A stretch of 64,000 bases of DNA, taken from NCBI GenBank assembly GCA_947458745.1, contig CANGYQ010000007.1:1-64000 (forward strand), given 5' to 3'. The position numbers and the translations under genes were made by a program. This document shows, piece by piece, positions 8,191 through 20,210 of the stretch; position 1 is the first letter of the stretch, and every line of letters starts with the position of its first letter. Origin of the DNA: Bryobacteraceae bacterium (GTDB taxonomy: Bacteria; Acidobacteriota; Terriglobia; Bryobacterales; Bryobacteraceae). Under the pieces are notes generated by a model that saw only the letters and a program-made list of their open reading frames with translations, ran no database searches and was not told the DNA's origin.

Positions 8191-9039
8191 ATGCCTTCTC
8201 GCCGTGATTTTCTCGCCGCCTCTGCTGCGGCTCCGCTGGCCGGGTCTGCCTTGGCTGCCTCCGCGCTGGCCTCCCCTGCTCCCCTGGCTGGGGCCGCTCC
8301 GCAATTGAAGCTGGGTATCGCCAGCTATTCGTTCCGCGAATTCGGCCGCAACCTGGCCATCAGGATGACCAAGAAGCTGGGGGTCTCCTACATCAACATC
8401 AAGGAGTTCCACCTGCCTTACCGGGCCACGCCCGAGGATCGCGAGAAGGGCCGCAAGCAGTTTGAAGCGGCGGGCCTGACCATCACCGGTGGCGGGACGA
8501 TTTACTTGCTTAAGGACGATGAAGAAGACCTGAAGTACTACTTTGAGTACGCCAAGCAGTGCGGCATGCCGATGATGGTGATCGGCTCCACGGACAAGAA
8601 CCTGGCGCGCATTGAGAAGTACGTGAAGCAGTACGACATCAAGGTGGCCCTGCACAATCACGGCCCGGAAGATAAGTACTACCCCAAGCCCTCCGACGCC
8701 CTCAAGCTGATCAAGAACATGGACCCGCGCGTCGGCGTCTGCATCGACATCGGCCACACAACGCGGTCCGGTGGCGACCTGATGGCCGAGATTGAGGGCG
8801 CCGGCTCCCGCCTGATCGACATGCACATCAAGGACCTGAAGGACATCCGCGACGGCAAGACGCAGGTGCCGGTCGGCGACGGCAGCTTCGACATCCCGGC
8901 CATCTTCAAACAGCTGATCAAGATGAACTACCAGGGCGCGGTGATGCTGGAATACGAGATCGAAGGCGATGATCCGTTCCTGGGCATGGCCAAGAGCTTC
9001 TCCTATATGCGGGGCGTGCTGGCGGGCATGAAGGGGTAA
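8191..9039 (+). CDS. Secreted sugar phosphate isomerase/epimerase-like TIM barrel
   Basis: A 282-residue protein with a Tat-type signal (SRRDFLAASAAAPLAG) and then a xylose-isomerase-like barrel starting KLGIASYSFREF. Metal-ligand segments such as ALHNHGPE, GVCIDIGHTTR, DMHIKDLK and MLEYEIEGDD follow the family pattern. Such proteins isomerise or epimerise sugars or related polyols; the substrate is unknown. The Tat signal implies folding in the cytoplasm before export. Confidence 0.85.
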   Translation: MPSRRDFLAASAAAPLAGSALAASALASPAPLAGAAPQLKLGIASYSFREFGRNLAIRMTKKLGVSYINIKEFHLPYRATPEDREKGRKQFEAAGLTITGGGTIYLLKDDEEDLKYYFEYAKQCGMPMMVIGSTDKNLARIEKYVKQYDIKVALHNHGPEDKYYPKPSDALKLIKNMDPRVGVCIDIGHTTRSGGDLMAEIEGAGSRLIDMHIKDLKDIRDGKTQVPVGDGSFDIPAIFKQLIKMNYQGAVMLEYEIEGDDPFLGMAKSFSYMRGVLAGMKG

Positions 9040-9042
9040 AAT
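9037..9042 (+). promoter_or_regulatory. -10-like TAAAAT, 6 bases before ATG 9049
   Basis: The TAA stop of the preceding gene (9037-9039) forms the first half of the hexamer. The spacing fits a leaderless transcript of the Uma2 gene. Confidence 0.45.
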
Positions 9043-9048
9043 CAAGCC

Positions 9049-9585
9049 ATGGCCACCGCCGCAACGCTGCTCAGCTTCGAAGAATTTCTGGCCCTGCCCG
9101 AAGTACCCGGGGTGAAGCGGGAGCGTTGGGAAGGGGAGCTAGTCGAGATGGGGAATGGACGATTCGCTCACGAGTTTGTGAAGGCAAACATCGCGGAGAT
9201 CCTGACCACCACCGCGCGTCCCGCAGGCTTCCGTGTGTATTCCGAGACGATGTACCGGATGGCCGGGGAATCGGACTTGATTCCCGACGTGTCACTACTG
9301 TCCCGGTCAGCCAACGTGGAAGCCAGTGGGTACCCCGATTTCCCCGTTTTGGCCGTCGAAGTGGTCTCCTCGGAAACTGCCGCCCAACTGGAGCGCAAGG
9401 TGGGGCTTTATCTCAATGGCGGATCGGTGGCCGTCTTGGTGGTCTATCCGTCGACGCGCTCCATCCGGCTCTACCGGCGGGATGGAAGCGCGCAGCGGCT
9501 TGATGCTGGGCAGGCGCTGACGTTGCCGGAGTTGTTTCCGAACTGGAGTTGCCCGGTGGAGTCGATCTTCGAAGGGCTGAGCTGA
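9049..9585 (+). CDS. Uma2 family (DUF820) endonuclease-like protein
   Basis: A 178-residue protein of the Uma2 restriction-endonuclease-like fold. The segments SFEEFLALPEVPG, GRFAHEFVKANIAEIL, SDLIPDVSLL (PD core), VLAVEVVSSE and LERKVGLYL follow the PD-(D/E)XK pattern of this family. The biological role of Uma2 proteins is not established. It starts 9 bases after the isomerase gene and converges on a second Uma2 gene. Confidence 0.82.
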   Translation: MATAATLLSFEEFLALPEVPGVKRERWEGELVEMGNGRFAHEFVKANIAEILTTTARPAGFRVYSETMYRMAGESDLIPDVSLLSRSANVEASGYPDFPVLAVEVVSSETAAQLERKVGLYLNGGSVAVLVVYPSTRSIRLYRRDGSAQRLDAGQALTLPELFPNWSCPVESIFEGLS

Positions 9586-9588
9586 CCT

Positions 9589-10191
9589 TCAGGCCAGCGG
9601 TTCCCAGATTGTCCGCAGGTCCAAGCAAAACCCTGCCAGCGGTCCCTCGCCCGAGATAGTATCGACGCCCTCAAGCAACATGGCGTCCCCATCCGGGCGG
9701 TAGACTTCCACGGTGCGGGCTTCGGGGTCGATCAACCAACCGAGCAGGGCTCCATTGTCGATGTACTCGCGCATCTTGGCCCGCAGGACGGGCAGGCGGT
9801 CGGACGGTGAGCGGAGTTCGACGACGAAGGCGGGGCAGAGGTGCCAGTAACCTTCGCGGCTGCTCTCGGACAATTGGCGGATCGCCTCTTTACTCGTCCA
9901 TGACGCGTCGGGAGAACGTCGCGCCCCGTTTGGCAGCAGGTAACCGGTGGAGAAATCACTCGCCACGCCCCGGCCATCCTGGCGCGCCCAGATCCCCAAT
10001 TGCATACAGAGGTCCAGGTTCCGTGCGCCGGTCTTCGAAAAGCTGGGGGGCATGACGATGATCTCGCCGGTGGCAGTGGTTTCAAATGAAAGGTCCGGGT
10101 GGTCCGCGCAAAAGTCGGCGAACTGCTGGTCAGTCATCGGAGGCGCGGTGAGCGTAGCGGGCAGGAATGCTTCGTCGATCAAGAACGCCAT
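9589..10191 (-). CDS. Uma2 family (DUF820) endonuclease-like protein
   Basis: A 200-residue Uma2 protein from ATG 10191. The markers are MTDQQFADFCADHPDL, GEIIVMPPS, RRSPDASW, AFVVELRSPSDRL and LLGWLIDPEARTVEVYRP. It converges on the other Uma2 gene, their stops lying 3 bases apart. The two proteins differ enough not to be a recent duplication. An upstream in-frame codon exists, but TACCAT exactly 6 bases before this ATG supports the start. Confidence 0.82.
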   Translation of the reverse strand: MAFLIDEAFLPATLTAPPMTDQQFADFCADHPDLSFETTATGEIIVMPPSFSKTGARNLDLCMQLGIWARQDGRGVASDFSTGYLLPNGARRSPDASWTSKEAIRQLSESSREGYWHLCPAFVVELRSPSDRLPVLRAKMREYIDNGALLGWLIDPEARTVEVYRPDGDAMLLEGVDTISGEGPLAGFCLDLRTIWEPLA

Positions 10192-10197
10192 GCTCGT

Positions 10198-10203
10198 ATG
10201 GTA
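10198..10203 (-). promoter_or_regulatory. -10-like TACCAT, 6 bases before ATG 10191
   Basis: A hexamer on the minus strand with the same spacing as other leaderless-type starts in this window. No Shine-Dalgarno sequence is present. Confidence 0.45.
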
Positions 10204-10236
10204 GCGGAAAGTGGCCGAGAACCGAGCCACCCAAAA

Positions 10237-10268
10237 GCAAATCGCCGGCTGTTGGGCAGCCGGCGATT
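10237..10268 (-). terminator. Terminator of the rpsO-pnp operon
   Basis: AATCGCCGGCTG pairs with CAGCCGGCGATT across a short loop. On the minus strand the stem is followed by TTTGCTTTTGG. It lies 36 bases beyond the pnp stop. Confidence 0.8.
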
Positions 10269-10303
10269 GCCACTTTAGAAGTGAGTGAAGAAGGAGGGGA
10301 GGC

Positions 10304-12421
10304 TTATTCCCCGCCCTTTTCCGCCTTCATCTTTTCGCGCTGTTCCTTCAAGATCGCCTTGCGGCTCAGCTTGATCTTGTTGCCTTCGAGAGCCAGCACC
10401 TTCACCATGATCTGGTCGCCTTCGTTCAGCTCGTCACGGACTTGCTTGACGCGGGATTCCGAGATCTCGGAGATGTGCAGCAGGCCATCGGTGCCCGGGA
10501 AGATTTCGACGAACGCGCCGAATTCGGCGATCCGCACCACCTTGCCCAGATACGTCTTGCCCACTTCGGCCACGGCACAGATGTCAGTGATCATCTGAAT
10601 CGCCTTCTGCGCCGAAATACCGTCGGAGGCGTAGACCTTCACGCTGCCGTCATCGTCCACGTCAATCTTGACGCCGGTCGTGTCGGTGATGCTGCGGATC
10701 ATCTTGCCGCCGGGGCCGATCAGTTCGCGGATCTTGTCCACCGGGATCGACATCGAGTAGATGCGCGGAGCATACTTGGACAGTTCGCCACGCGGAGCCG
10801 ACAAGGTCTCTTCCATCTTGCCCAGGATGAACAAGCGGCCAGCATGCGCCTGCTTCAAGGCTTCCCGCATGATGTCGATGGTGACGTTGGTCACCTTGAT
10901 GTCCATCTGCAGGCCGGTGATGCCCTTGCGGGTGCCGGAGACCTTGAAGTCCATGTCGCCGTAGTGATCTTCGGCGCCGGCGATGTCCGTGAGAACACCG
11001 TAATCCTTGCCCTCAATCACCAAGCCCATGGCCACGCCCGCCACCGGAGCCTTCACAGGCACACCCGCGTCCATCAACGCGATGGAACCACCGCAAACCG
11101 AGGCCATGGAGCTGGAGCCGTTCGATTCCAGAATGTCGGACACGATGCGGATGGTGTAGGGGAAGTCGGCTTCCGAAGGCAGCATAGCGGCGAGTGAACG
11201 CTCCGCCAATGCGCCGTGACCGATTTCGCGGCGGCCCGGCGAACCGCTGCGGCCACATTCGCCCACCGAGAACGGCGGGAAGTTGTAGTGCAGCATGAAG
11301 CGCTTGGAGGTGACTTCTTTGTCGAGCAGTTCAATGCGTTGCTCGTCGTCCTTGGTGCCAAGGGTGACCGTGACCAGGGCCTGCGTTTCGCCGCGCGTGA
11401 ACAGGCTGGAGCCGTGCGTGCGGGGCAGAACGGAGGATTCAATCGTGATCTGGCGGATCTCGTCGAACTTGCGGCCATCGGGGCGGCGTCGGCTCTTCAA
11501 GATCTCATCACGGAAGATGCGTTCCTTTAGGCGGTCGAACAGATCGCCCGCTTCCGCCTTCTGCGCACCGTCAGCACCACCGAACTTCTCTTCTGCGGCG
11601 GCGTGCAGGGCGTCGATCTTGGCGTAGCTGTCGATCTTCGAGTACTTCTTGGTGTCCATCGCATCGGTGAGTTCGACGCGGAAGGCCTTGTCGATCTCAG
11701 CGAGCAACGCTTCATTGATGGTGGGCGGCGCGTAGGCGCGCTTGGTCTTCCCGGCCAACTTCTGCAGCTCTTCGATACCGGCGATCAGTTTGCGGGCACA
11801 GTCGTGGCCAAACTCGATGGCCCCGAGCACTTCTTCTTCTGTCGCTTCATGGGCACCGGCCTCCACCATAACGATGCCGTCTTTGGTGCCGGAGACGATA
11901 ATGTTCAGCTTGCCGGCCTTGATTTCGGCCCAGGTGGGGTTGGCGATGTATTTGCCATCGATCATGCCTACGCGAACACTAGACAGCACGTAATGGAAGG
12001 GAATGTCAGAGATCGCCAGGGCGGCGGCCGCGCCGGTCATGGCCAGCGTGTCGGGATCGGTTTCCGCATCAGCCGAAATGACCAGCGCGATGATCTGCGT
12101 CTCACACATGTACCCTTCCGGGAACAGCGGGCGGATCGGACGATCAATCATCCGGCAGGTGAGGATTTCCTTTTCCTGCGGACGGCCTTCGCGCTTGATG
12201 AACCCACCCGGATAGCGCCCGGCAGCGTAGGTGTACTCGCGGTAATCCACCGTGAGCGGGAAAAAGGATTGGCCGGGCTTGGGCTTGGGGTTTCCGCAAG
12301 CCGATACCAGGACTACGGAATCGCCGCAGCGAACGACCACCGCACCGTTAGCCTGCTTGGCCATTTTGCCGGTTTCGATGGAGATCTTCTTACCATGAAG
12401 ATCGATTTCAACAGTGTGCAT
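10304..12421 (-). CDS. pnp: Polyribonucleotide nucleotidyltransferase (PNPase)
   Basis: A 705-residue 3'-5' phosphorolytic exoribonuclease. Two RNase PH domains flank a helical region (FFPLTVDYREYTYAAGR at the start, DAGVPVKAPVAGVAMGL in the second). The C-terminus has a KH domain (IRELIGPGGKMIRSI) and an S1 domain (GAFVEIFPGTDGLLHISEI). PNPase degrades mRNA and is a degradosome partner in many bacteria. A clear AAGGAGAG precedes ATG 12421. rpsO lies upstream on the same strand. Confidence 0.97.
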   Translation of the reverse strand: MHTVEIDLHGKKISIETGKMAKQANGAVVVRCGDSVVLVSACGNPKPKPGQSFFPLTVDYREYTYAAGRYPGGFIKREGRPQEKEILTCRMIDRPIRPLFPEGYMCETQIIALVISADAETDPDTLAMTGAAAALAISDIPFHYVLSSVRVGMIDGKYIANPTWAEIKAGKLNIIVSGTKDGIVMVEAGAHEATEEEVLGAIEFGHDCARKLIAGIEELQKLAGKTKRAYAPPTINEALLAEIDKAFRVELTDAMDTKKYSKIDSYAKIDALHAAAEEKFGGADGAQKAEAGDLFDRLKERIFRDEILKSRRRPDGRKFDEIRQITIESSVLPRTHGSSLFTRGETQALVTVTLGTKDDEQRIELLDKEVTSKRFMLHYNFPPFSVGECGRSGSPGRREIGHGALAERSLAAMLPSEADFPYTIRIVSDILESNGSSSMASVCGGSIALMDAGVPVKAPVAGVAMGLVIEGKDYGVLTDIAGAEDHYGDMDFKVSGTRKGITGLQMDIKVTNVTIDIMREALKQAHAGRLFILGKMEETLSAPRGELSKYAPRIYSMSIPVDKIRELIGPGGKMIRSITDTTGVKIDVDDDGSVKVYASDGISAQKAIQMITDICAVAEVGKTYLGKVVRIAEFGAFVEIFPGTDGLLHISEISESRVKQVRDELNEGDQIMVKVLALEGNKIKLSRKAILKEQREKMKAEKGGE

Positions 12422-12501
12422 TTAACTCTCCTTACCGCGAAGCCATTCATCAGCCCGCAGGTGCGCGATTGAGCGAATGCCTACGCCAACAGGCTACCGA
12501 G

Positions 12502-12567
12502 CCTGGTGCAGAGGCGAAAGCCCGACCAAGGAGAAACCAGGGAACGTGGGGTGGCGGTGGAACCGCC
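12502..12567 (-). promoter_or_regulatory. Structured rpsO-pnp intergenic RNA
   Basis: The 157-base gap between rpsO and pnp holds a hairpin at 12553-12567 (GGCGGT/ACCGCC) and a longer stem pairing 12502-12507 with 12536-12541. In other bacteria this region is an RNase III site through which PNPase controls its own mRNA; a similar role here is inferred. Confidence 0.4.
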
Positions 12568-12578
12568 GCGGATCGCAC

Positions 12579-12848
12579 CTAGCGGCGGAGATCCAGGCTT
12601 ACAATCAAAGCCTTGTAGCGTTCCGGACTGCTGCCCTTCAAGTACTTCAAAAGACGGCGGCGCTGTGCCACCATCAGAAGCAGTCCGCGACGGGAACTAT
12701 GATCCTTCTTATGGGTCCTGAAGTGCTCCGTGAGTTGCTTGATCCGCACACTCAAGAGCGCCACCTGCACCTCTGGCGAGCCCGTGTCGTTCTTCACACG
12801 TGCATGCTGCTTTACGATTTGCTTCTTAACGTCAGTCGCCAGTGCCAT
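12579..12848 (-). CDS. rpsO: 30S ribosomal protein S15
   Basis: An 89-residue protein of exact S15 length. [20 protein letters not shown] and [20 protein letters not shown] are the hallmark rRNA-binding segments. S15 is a primary 16S-binding protein of the platform. It forms the conserved rpsO-pnp pair with the gene downstream. GAGGAG lies 13 bases before the ATG, farther than usual. Confidence 0.97.
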   Translation of the reverse strand: MALATDVKKQIVKQHARVKNDTGSPEVQVALLSVRIKQLTEHFRTHKKDHSSRRGLLLMVAQRRRLLKYLKGSSPERYKALIVSLDLRR

Positions 12849-12947
12849 TCGAGAATGGATACTCCTCGTCTTTCCTCAATCTAACTTTTTCGTCCCTGTC
12901 AGGTTAGCACAATTGCAACGGAGTGCGCTACTGGGGCGAAGTGAGCA

Positions 12948-12953
12948 TATGAT
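12948..12953 (+). promoter_or_regulatory. -10-like TATGAT, 6 bases before ATG 12960
   Basis: It fits the leaderless-start pattern. No ribosome binding site precedes the ATG, and no good -35 box is visible. Confidence 0.45.
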
Positions 12954-12959
12954 GGGATT

Positions 12960-13610
12960 ATGTCGAACGCGTGGGCCCTTTGTGCGCTGGCCGCATTGAG
13001 TGTGCCTGCGCGGGCCTACGGACAGGCGATCGAATTCGAATCGAACGGCCTGAAGTTTCAGACCTTGACGCGCGCGGGGGTGACGGTGATGTTCACGCAC
13101 CTGCCGGGCGCTGTCCGCGAATATTCCGTGCTGCAGGTCGTCATCTCCAACGGCTCCTCATTGAGCTGGACGGTGAAGCCGGAAGACTTTCTGTACCGCC
13201 GCAAGGATGGTGCGCCGATTGAGGCCAGTATGCCGGGGCGCGTCGTGGAAGGTTTATTGGACCGCGCCGGACGCAACGACGCCATCCGCCTGGTGACCAA
13301 CTATGAGGCCGGGATCTATGGCATGAATCGGCTGAAGGCCGCCACCGGCTATGAGCAGCGGCGCCAGCAGGCCCTGACGGAACTGACTTCGCCACGCCTG
13401 AAGGCTGCCGCCGCGGCTTCCGCGGTGATCTTTGTTCGCACCAAACTGGCCCCCGGCAAATCGACGGACGGGGCGATTTTTTACGCAAATGACGGCAAGC
13501 CGCTCGGGCCCGGCACGCTCACGGTGCGCGTCGCGGGCGAGACGTTTGAATTCGACTCGCCCGGCAACGTGGGTGAGCAACACGGCGGCAATCCGCCGGG
13601 TTCGCACTAG
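12960..13610 (+). CDS. Exported protein of unknown function
   Basis: A 216-residue protein with a signal-like N-terminus (WALCALAALSVPARAYGQA). The rest reads as a beta-rich domain: ITVMFTH-like strands, then VVISNGSSLSWTVKPEDF and, near the end, TLTVRVAGETFEFDSPG. I recognise no family. Such small exported proteins are common in Acidobacteriota. It diverges from rpsO and converges on a dienelactone hydrolase-like gene. Confidence 0.65.
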   Translation: MSNAWALCALAALSVPARAYGQAIEFESNGLKFQTLTRAGVTVMFTHLPGAVREYSVLQVVISNGSSLSWTVKPEDFLYRRKDGAPIEASMPGRVVEGLLDRAGRNDAIRLVTNYEAGIYGMNRLKAATGYEQRRQQALTELTSPRLKAAAAASAVIFVRTKLAPGKSTDGAIFYANDGKPLGPGTLTVRVAGETFEFDSPGNVGEQHGGNPPGSH

Positions 13611-13621
13611 TCCCTGACCGC

Positions 13622-14557
13622 TCAAGCCGCCGGACGCGGAGCACGCAGGTGGGTGTTCAAGAACTCAAGGGACTTGGCCCAGACATCGCACGCCGCCGCC
13701 GGATTGTAGATGGGGCTGGTGTCGTTGTGGAAGCCATGGCCGGTGCCCTTGTAGAGATGCAGCCCGAAGTTGATGCGTGCGGCGACCATGGCAGTCACCA
13801 GTTCCGGGATACGCGCGGCCTGGTTGCGGTCGGTCTCGGAGAAGACGTTCAGCAGCGGGAATGAGAGATTCTCCGCGGGCGGCAGGGGGTTGGGCGGGCT
13901 GCCGTAGAAAGAGATGCCCGCTTGCAGCGGCATCTTCCAGAAGGCGCCGTAATAGACGTTGCCGCCCCCCGCGCAGAAGCCGATGGCGCCAATGCGGTCC
14001 CACACCACCATCGGCTGCACTTTCAAGTAGTCGATCGCAGAATAGATGTCGTTATAGCGATCCGGGGCCAGCGTGCGGCCATAGGCGGCGATGCGGGCGG
14101 TGTCGTCGGCAAAGGCGGCCGTGCCACCCTGACGCGATAGCAGATCGATTCCCAGGGCCACAAAACCGGCCTTGGCGAAGCGGCGCGTGACGTCACGGAT
14201 ATGTTCCACCAAGCCGCGGTTCTCGTGGATCACGATGACGCCGGGCTGAGCCACCGTCTGGTTGCGCGGCCGGGCCAGCAGACCACGAACGGCCCCGGCA
14301 TCGCCAGGAAAGGTGACGTCCTGCCACTGGATGGCGGGATCGTTCTCCGCCACCTGAATGCCGGCCGGGCAGGCACCGGGATTGACTTGCGCTAACCCGG
14401 CCGTCTCCAGAGTGGCCATGGCGGCGGCGGAGCCACCCACCAGCCGCGTCAGGCGCTGGATCATCTCCCGGCGGGGCAATCCGCCGTCAATGTAGAGATG
14501 AAGCAGGCTCTCTACTTTTTCTTCTTGCGTATTGGGTGTACCGAAGTCCTCATGCAT
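13622..14557 (-). CDS. Dienelactone hydrolase family protein
   Basis: A 311-residue protein. After an N-terminal helical extension with a hydrophobic stretch (LVGGSAAAMATLETAGLA), the hydrolase domain starts near residue 75. It has VIVIHENRGLVEHI, the cysteine nucleophile elbow GFCAGG, acid FSETDRN and histidine GTGHGFHND. Family members open cyclic esters such as dienelactones; the extended, possibly exported form leaves the substrate open. Confidence 0.85.
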   Translation of the reverse strand: MHEDFGTPNTQEEKVESLLHLYIDGGLPRREMIQRLTRLVGGSAAAMATLETAGLAQVNPGACPAGIQVAENDPAIQWQDVTFPGDAGAVRGLLARPRNQTVAQPGVIVIHENRGLVEHIRDVTRRFAKAGFVALGIDLLSRQGGTAAFADDTARIAAYGRTLAPDRYNDIYSAIDYLKVQPMVVWDRIGAIGFCAGGGNVYYGAFWKMPLQAGISFYGSPPNPLPPAENLSFPLLNVFSETDRNQAARIPELVTAMVAARINFGLHLYKGTGHGFHNDTSPIYNPAAACDVWAKSLEFLNTHLRAPRPAA

Positions 14558-14564
14558 GGGACGG

Positions 14565-14570
14565 ATTGTA
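14565..14570 (-). promoter_or_regulatory. -10-like TACAAT, 7 bases before ATG 14557
   Basis: A consensus-quality hexamer on the minus strand at leaderless spacing. Confidence 0.45.
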
Positions 14571-14605
14571 TCTACAAGTACGGGATGTTTTGATGACAGT
14601 TGTCG

Positions 14606-15205
14606 TCACTTCGCCGCATCAGGTACCGGCACCGCCGGCACCACAGCCGGAGCACCGGGGCGATTGGGCACCAGCAACCGCACTTCGACACCGGTGGCCA
14701 GGTCATAGCGCGTGATCTCACGCATCTGCTCCCCGGGGATCACTTGCGTGACGGGCCATTGCATGCGGCCCCGGGCGCGGATGTAGGCTTCACTGGCTTC
14801 CAGTGACTGGACCGCCTCCAGATCATCAGGCCGATAGTGCGTGCGCCCCGCGTCCGGATCAAATTCCCGCCACAGCTCCACGGGGACTTCGCGCGTGAAC
14901 TTTTCAGTCTCCACCAGGCCCCGCCAAGCCAGCGGATTCCAACGGTTAGGGATGGCGGCGACACGCTTGGGTGTTTGGCGGTCATACATGCGTGAATCCA
15001 GCACGGCCAGGGCGCGCGAGTAGGCCAGATAACGCCCGCCCGCCCACAAGGCCATCAGTACCAAGGCCGTGATGGCGGCACTGCGCCCAGTGGATCGTCG
15101 TGGTGCCCCCATTTCGCTGCCCACCAGCAGCGATAGCAACGGCGCAACGGCACAGATCAGCGCAATGATTACCAGCCAGGGGTCGGGCAGCGGAAGAAAA
15201 GGCAT
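14606..15205 (-). CDS. Membrane protein resembling the C-terminal half of YdjM-type hydrolases
   Basis: A 199-residue protein with membrane helices at about residues 9-29 and 43-60. The later segment DRQTPKRVAAIPNRWNPLAW resembles the C-terminal part of YdjM/DUF457 inner-membrane metal-dependent hydrolases, as I recall them. The metal-binding N-terminal half (HRG-THS type) is absent: the ATG directly follows the TAG of the upstream kinase gene. It is either an N-terminally shortened relative or a separate family. No enzyme activity can be claimed. Confidence 0.55.
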   Translation of the reverse strand: MPFLPLPDPWLVIIALICAVAPLLSLLVGSEMGAPRRSTGRSAAITALVLMALWAGGRYLAYSRALAVLDSRMYDRQTPKRVAAIPNRWNPLAWRGLVETEKFTREVPVELWREFDPDAGRTHYRPDDLEAVQSLEASEAYIRARGRMQWPVTQVIPGEQMREITRYDLATGVEVRLLVPNRPGAPAVVPAVPVPDAAK

Positions 15206-18778
<3,573 letters not shown>

Positions 18779-18787
18779 GCTCTTCTA

Positions 18788-20140
18788 GTGCTCATAACTC
18801 GCCGAACTCTGCTTGCCGCACCGCTGGCGGCCCCCTTCATCCAAGCGGCTCCCAAGCCGGTGGAGGTTGCCATTGAGGCGGTGGAGATGAAGTTTGAGGA
18901 CTTCCTCTACCGCGCGCCCTACCAGTTCGGCGGCAAGACGGTGGACCGGGTGACGATGCTGAACGTCGAAGTGACGGTCCGCACACGCGAGGGCAAGCGG
19001 CAGAAGGGCTTCGGGTCCATGTCGATGGGCAACGTCTGGGCATACCCCGGCAAACCCTACGACGTCACGCTGGGTGAGATGCGGACGCTGGCAGCGGCCA
19101 TCAAGACCGTCTATGAAGGCCATCGCGAATACGGCCACCCCATCGACCTGGGCGTGCAGGTGGAGCCAGCCTGCATGAAAGCCGCACTGCAGATGCCAAA
19201 ACTGGCGGTGCTGGTGACGTTAAGCCCCTTCGACGCCGCGGTCCATGATGCCTACGGCAAGCTGCTGGGGCGCAGCATCTACCAGTGCTACGGCCCGGAC
19301 TGCCTCCCGCGTGACCTGTCGGCCTACCTCGGTGCGGACTTCAAAGGCCAGCGCTTGCATGAGGCCATTCTGCTGAAGCCCAAGCCGCAAGTGTCGCTGT
19401 ACCATTCGGTCGGCGCCGGTGATGCGATTGAAGCCGCCGATCTCAAGACCCGGCTCAACGACGGCCTGCCCGAGACGCTGCCCGATTGGATTGCTTACAA
19501 CGGCCTGACGCACCTGAAGATCAAGCTCAACGGCAGCAACCTGGCCGCCGACGTCGAACGGGTGGTCCGCATTGACCGCGTCGCGGGCAACAAGACCTAT
19601 TGCCTGGACTTCAACGAGAACTGCCCCAACATCGCCTACTTCCTGGACTTCCTGCGCCAGATCAAGGAACGTGCGCCGAAGCTGTTCGACAAGGTGCAAT
19701 ACGTGGAACAGCCCACGCGCCGCGACCTGAAGGCCGATCGCGCAAACGTCATGCATGAAGCCGCCAAGCTGCGCCCGGTGGTGATCGATGAATCGCTGGT
19801 GGATCTTGAGACACTGCTGCTGGCGCGTGACATGGGCTACACGGGCGTGGCGCTGAAGGCTTGCAAGGGACAGACGCAAGCCATGCTGATGGCGGCGGCG
19901 GCGAAGAAGTACCAGATGTTCACTTGCGTGCAGGACTTGACGTGCCCCGGTGCCGCGCTGATCCATTCCGTGGGCTTGGCAGCACATGTACCCGGCGTCA
20001 CCGGCATTGAGGCGAACGCCCGCCAGTATGTGCCAGTGGCCAACCGCCCGTGGGAGGCAAAGTTCCCGGGCATCTTCAAGGTGACCGACGGCGCGATGCG
20101 GACGGCGTCACTGCGTGGGCCGGGCTTGGGCGCGGTCTAA
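18788..20140 (+). CDS. Exported enolase-superfamily protein (mandelate racemase/muconate cycloisomerase type)
   Basis: A 450-residue protein starting at GTG with a signal-like segment ([17 protein letters not shown]). The capping domain is followed by a barrel with HLKIKLNG, a metal-ligand region [30 protein letters not shown] and [13 protein letters not shown]. This order matches enolase-superfamily acid-sugar dehydratases and cycloisomerases, which abstract a proton alpha to a carboxylate. The substrate is unknown. Confidence 0.8.
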   Translation: MLITRRTLLAAPLAAPFIQAAPKPVEVAIEAVEMKFEDFLYRAPYQFGGKTVDRVTMLNVEVTVRTREGKRQKGFGSMSMGNVWAYPGKPYDVTLGEMRTLAAAIKTVYEGHREYGHPIDLGVQVEPACMKAALQMPKLAVLVTLSPFDAAVHDAYGKLLGRSIYQCYGPDCLPRDLSAYLGADFKGQRLHEAILLKPKPQVSLYHSVGAGDAIEAADLKTRLNDGLPETLPDWIAYNGLTHLKIKLNGSNLAADVERVVRIDRVAGNKTYCLDFNENCPNIAYFLDFLRQIKERAPKLFDKVQYVEQPTRRDLKADRANVMHEAAKLRPVVIDESLVDLETLLLARDMGYTGVALKACKGQTQAMLMAAAAKKYQMFTCVQDLTCPGAALIHSVGLAAHVPGVTGIEANARQYVPVANRPWEAKFPGIFKVTDGAMRTASLRGPGLGAV

Positions 20141-20194
20141 CCCGACAATCGGTGGCGTGATTTTGCAGAAATTCATCAACCTCCAACATCGGTC

Positions 20195-20210
20195 CTCTAC
20201 TCTCGTAGAG
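20195..20210 (+). promoter_or_regulatory. Perfect dyad over the -10 region of the PLC-like gene
   Basis: CTCTAC (20195-20200) and GTAGAG (20205-20210) are a perfect 6-bp inverted repeat ending at the ATG. TACTCT (20198-20203) inside it lies 7 bases before ATG 20211. It may be an operator over a leaderless promoter, or a hairpin at the mRNA 5' end. Confidence 0.35.

Noticed and set aside
8128-9045. A 305-codon minus-strand frame opposite the TIM-barrel isomerase
   Set aside because: The plus-strand product has a Tat signal and conserved motifs; the antisense product is a His/Val/Leu-rich shadow with no domain.
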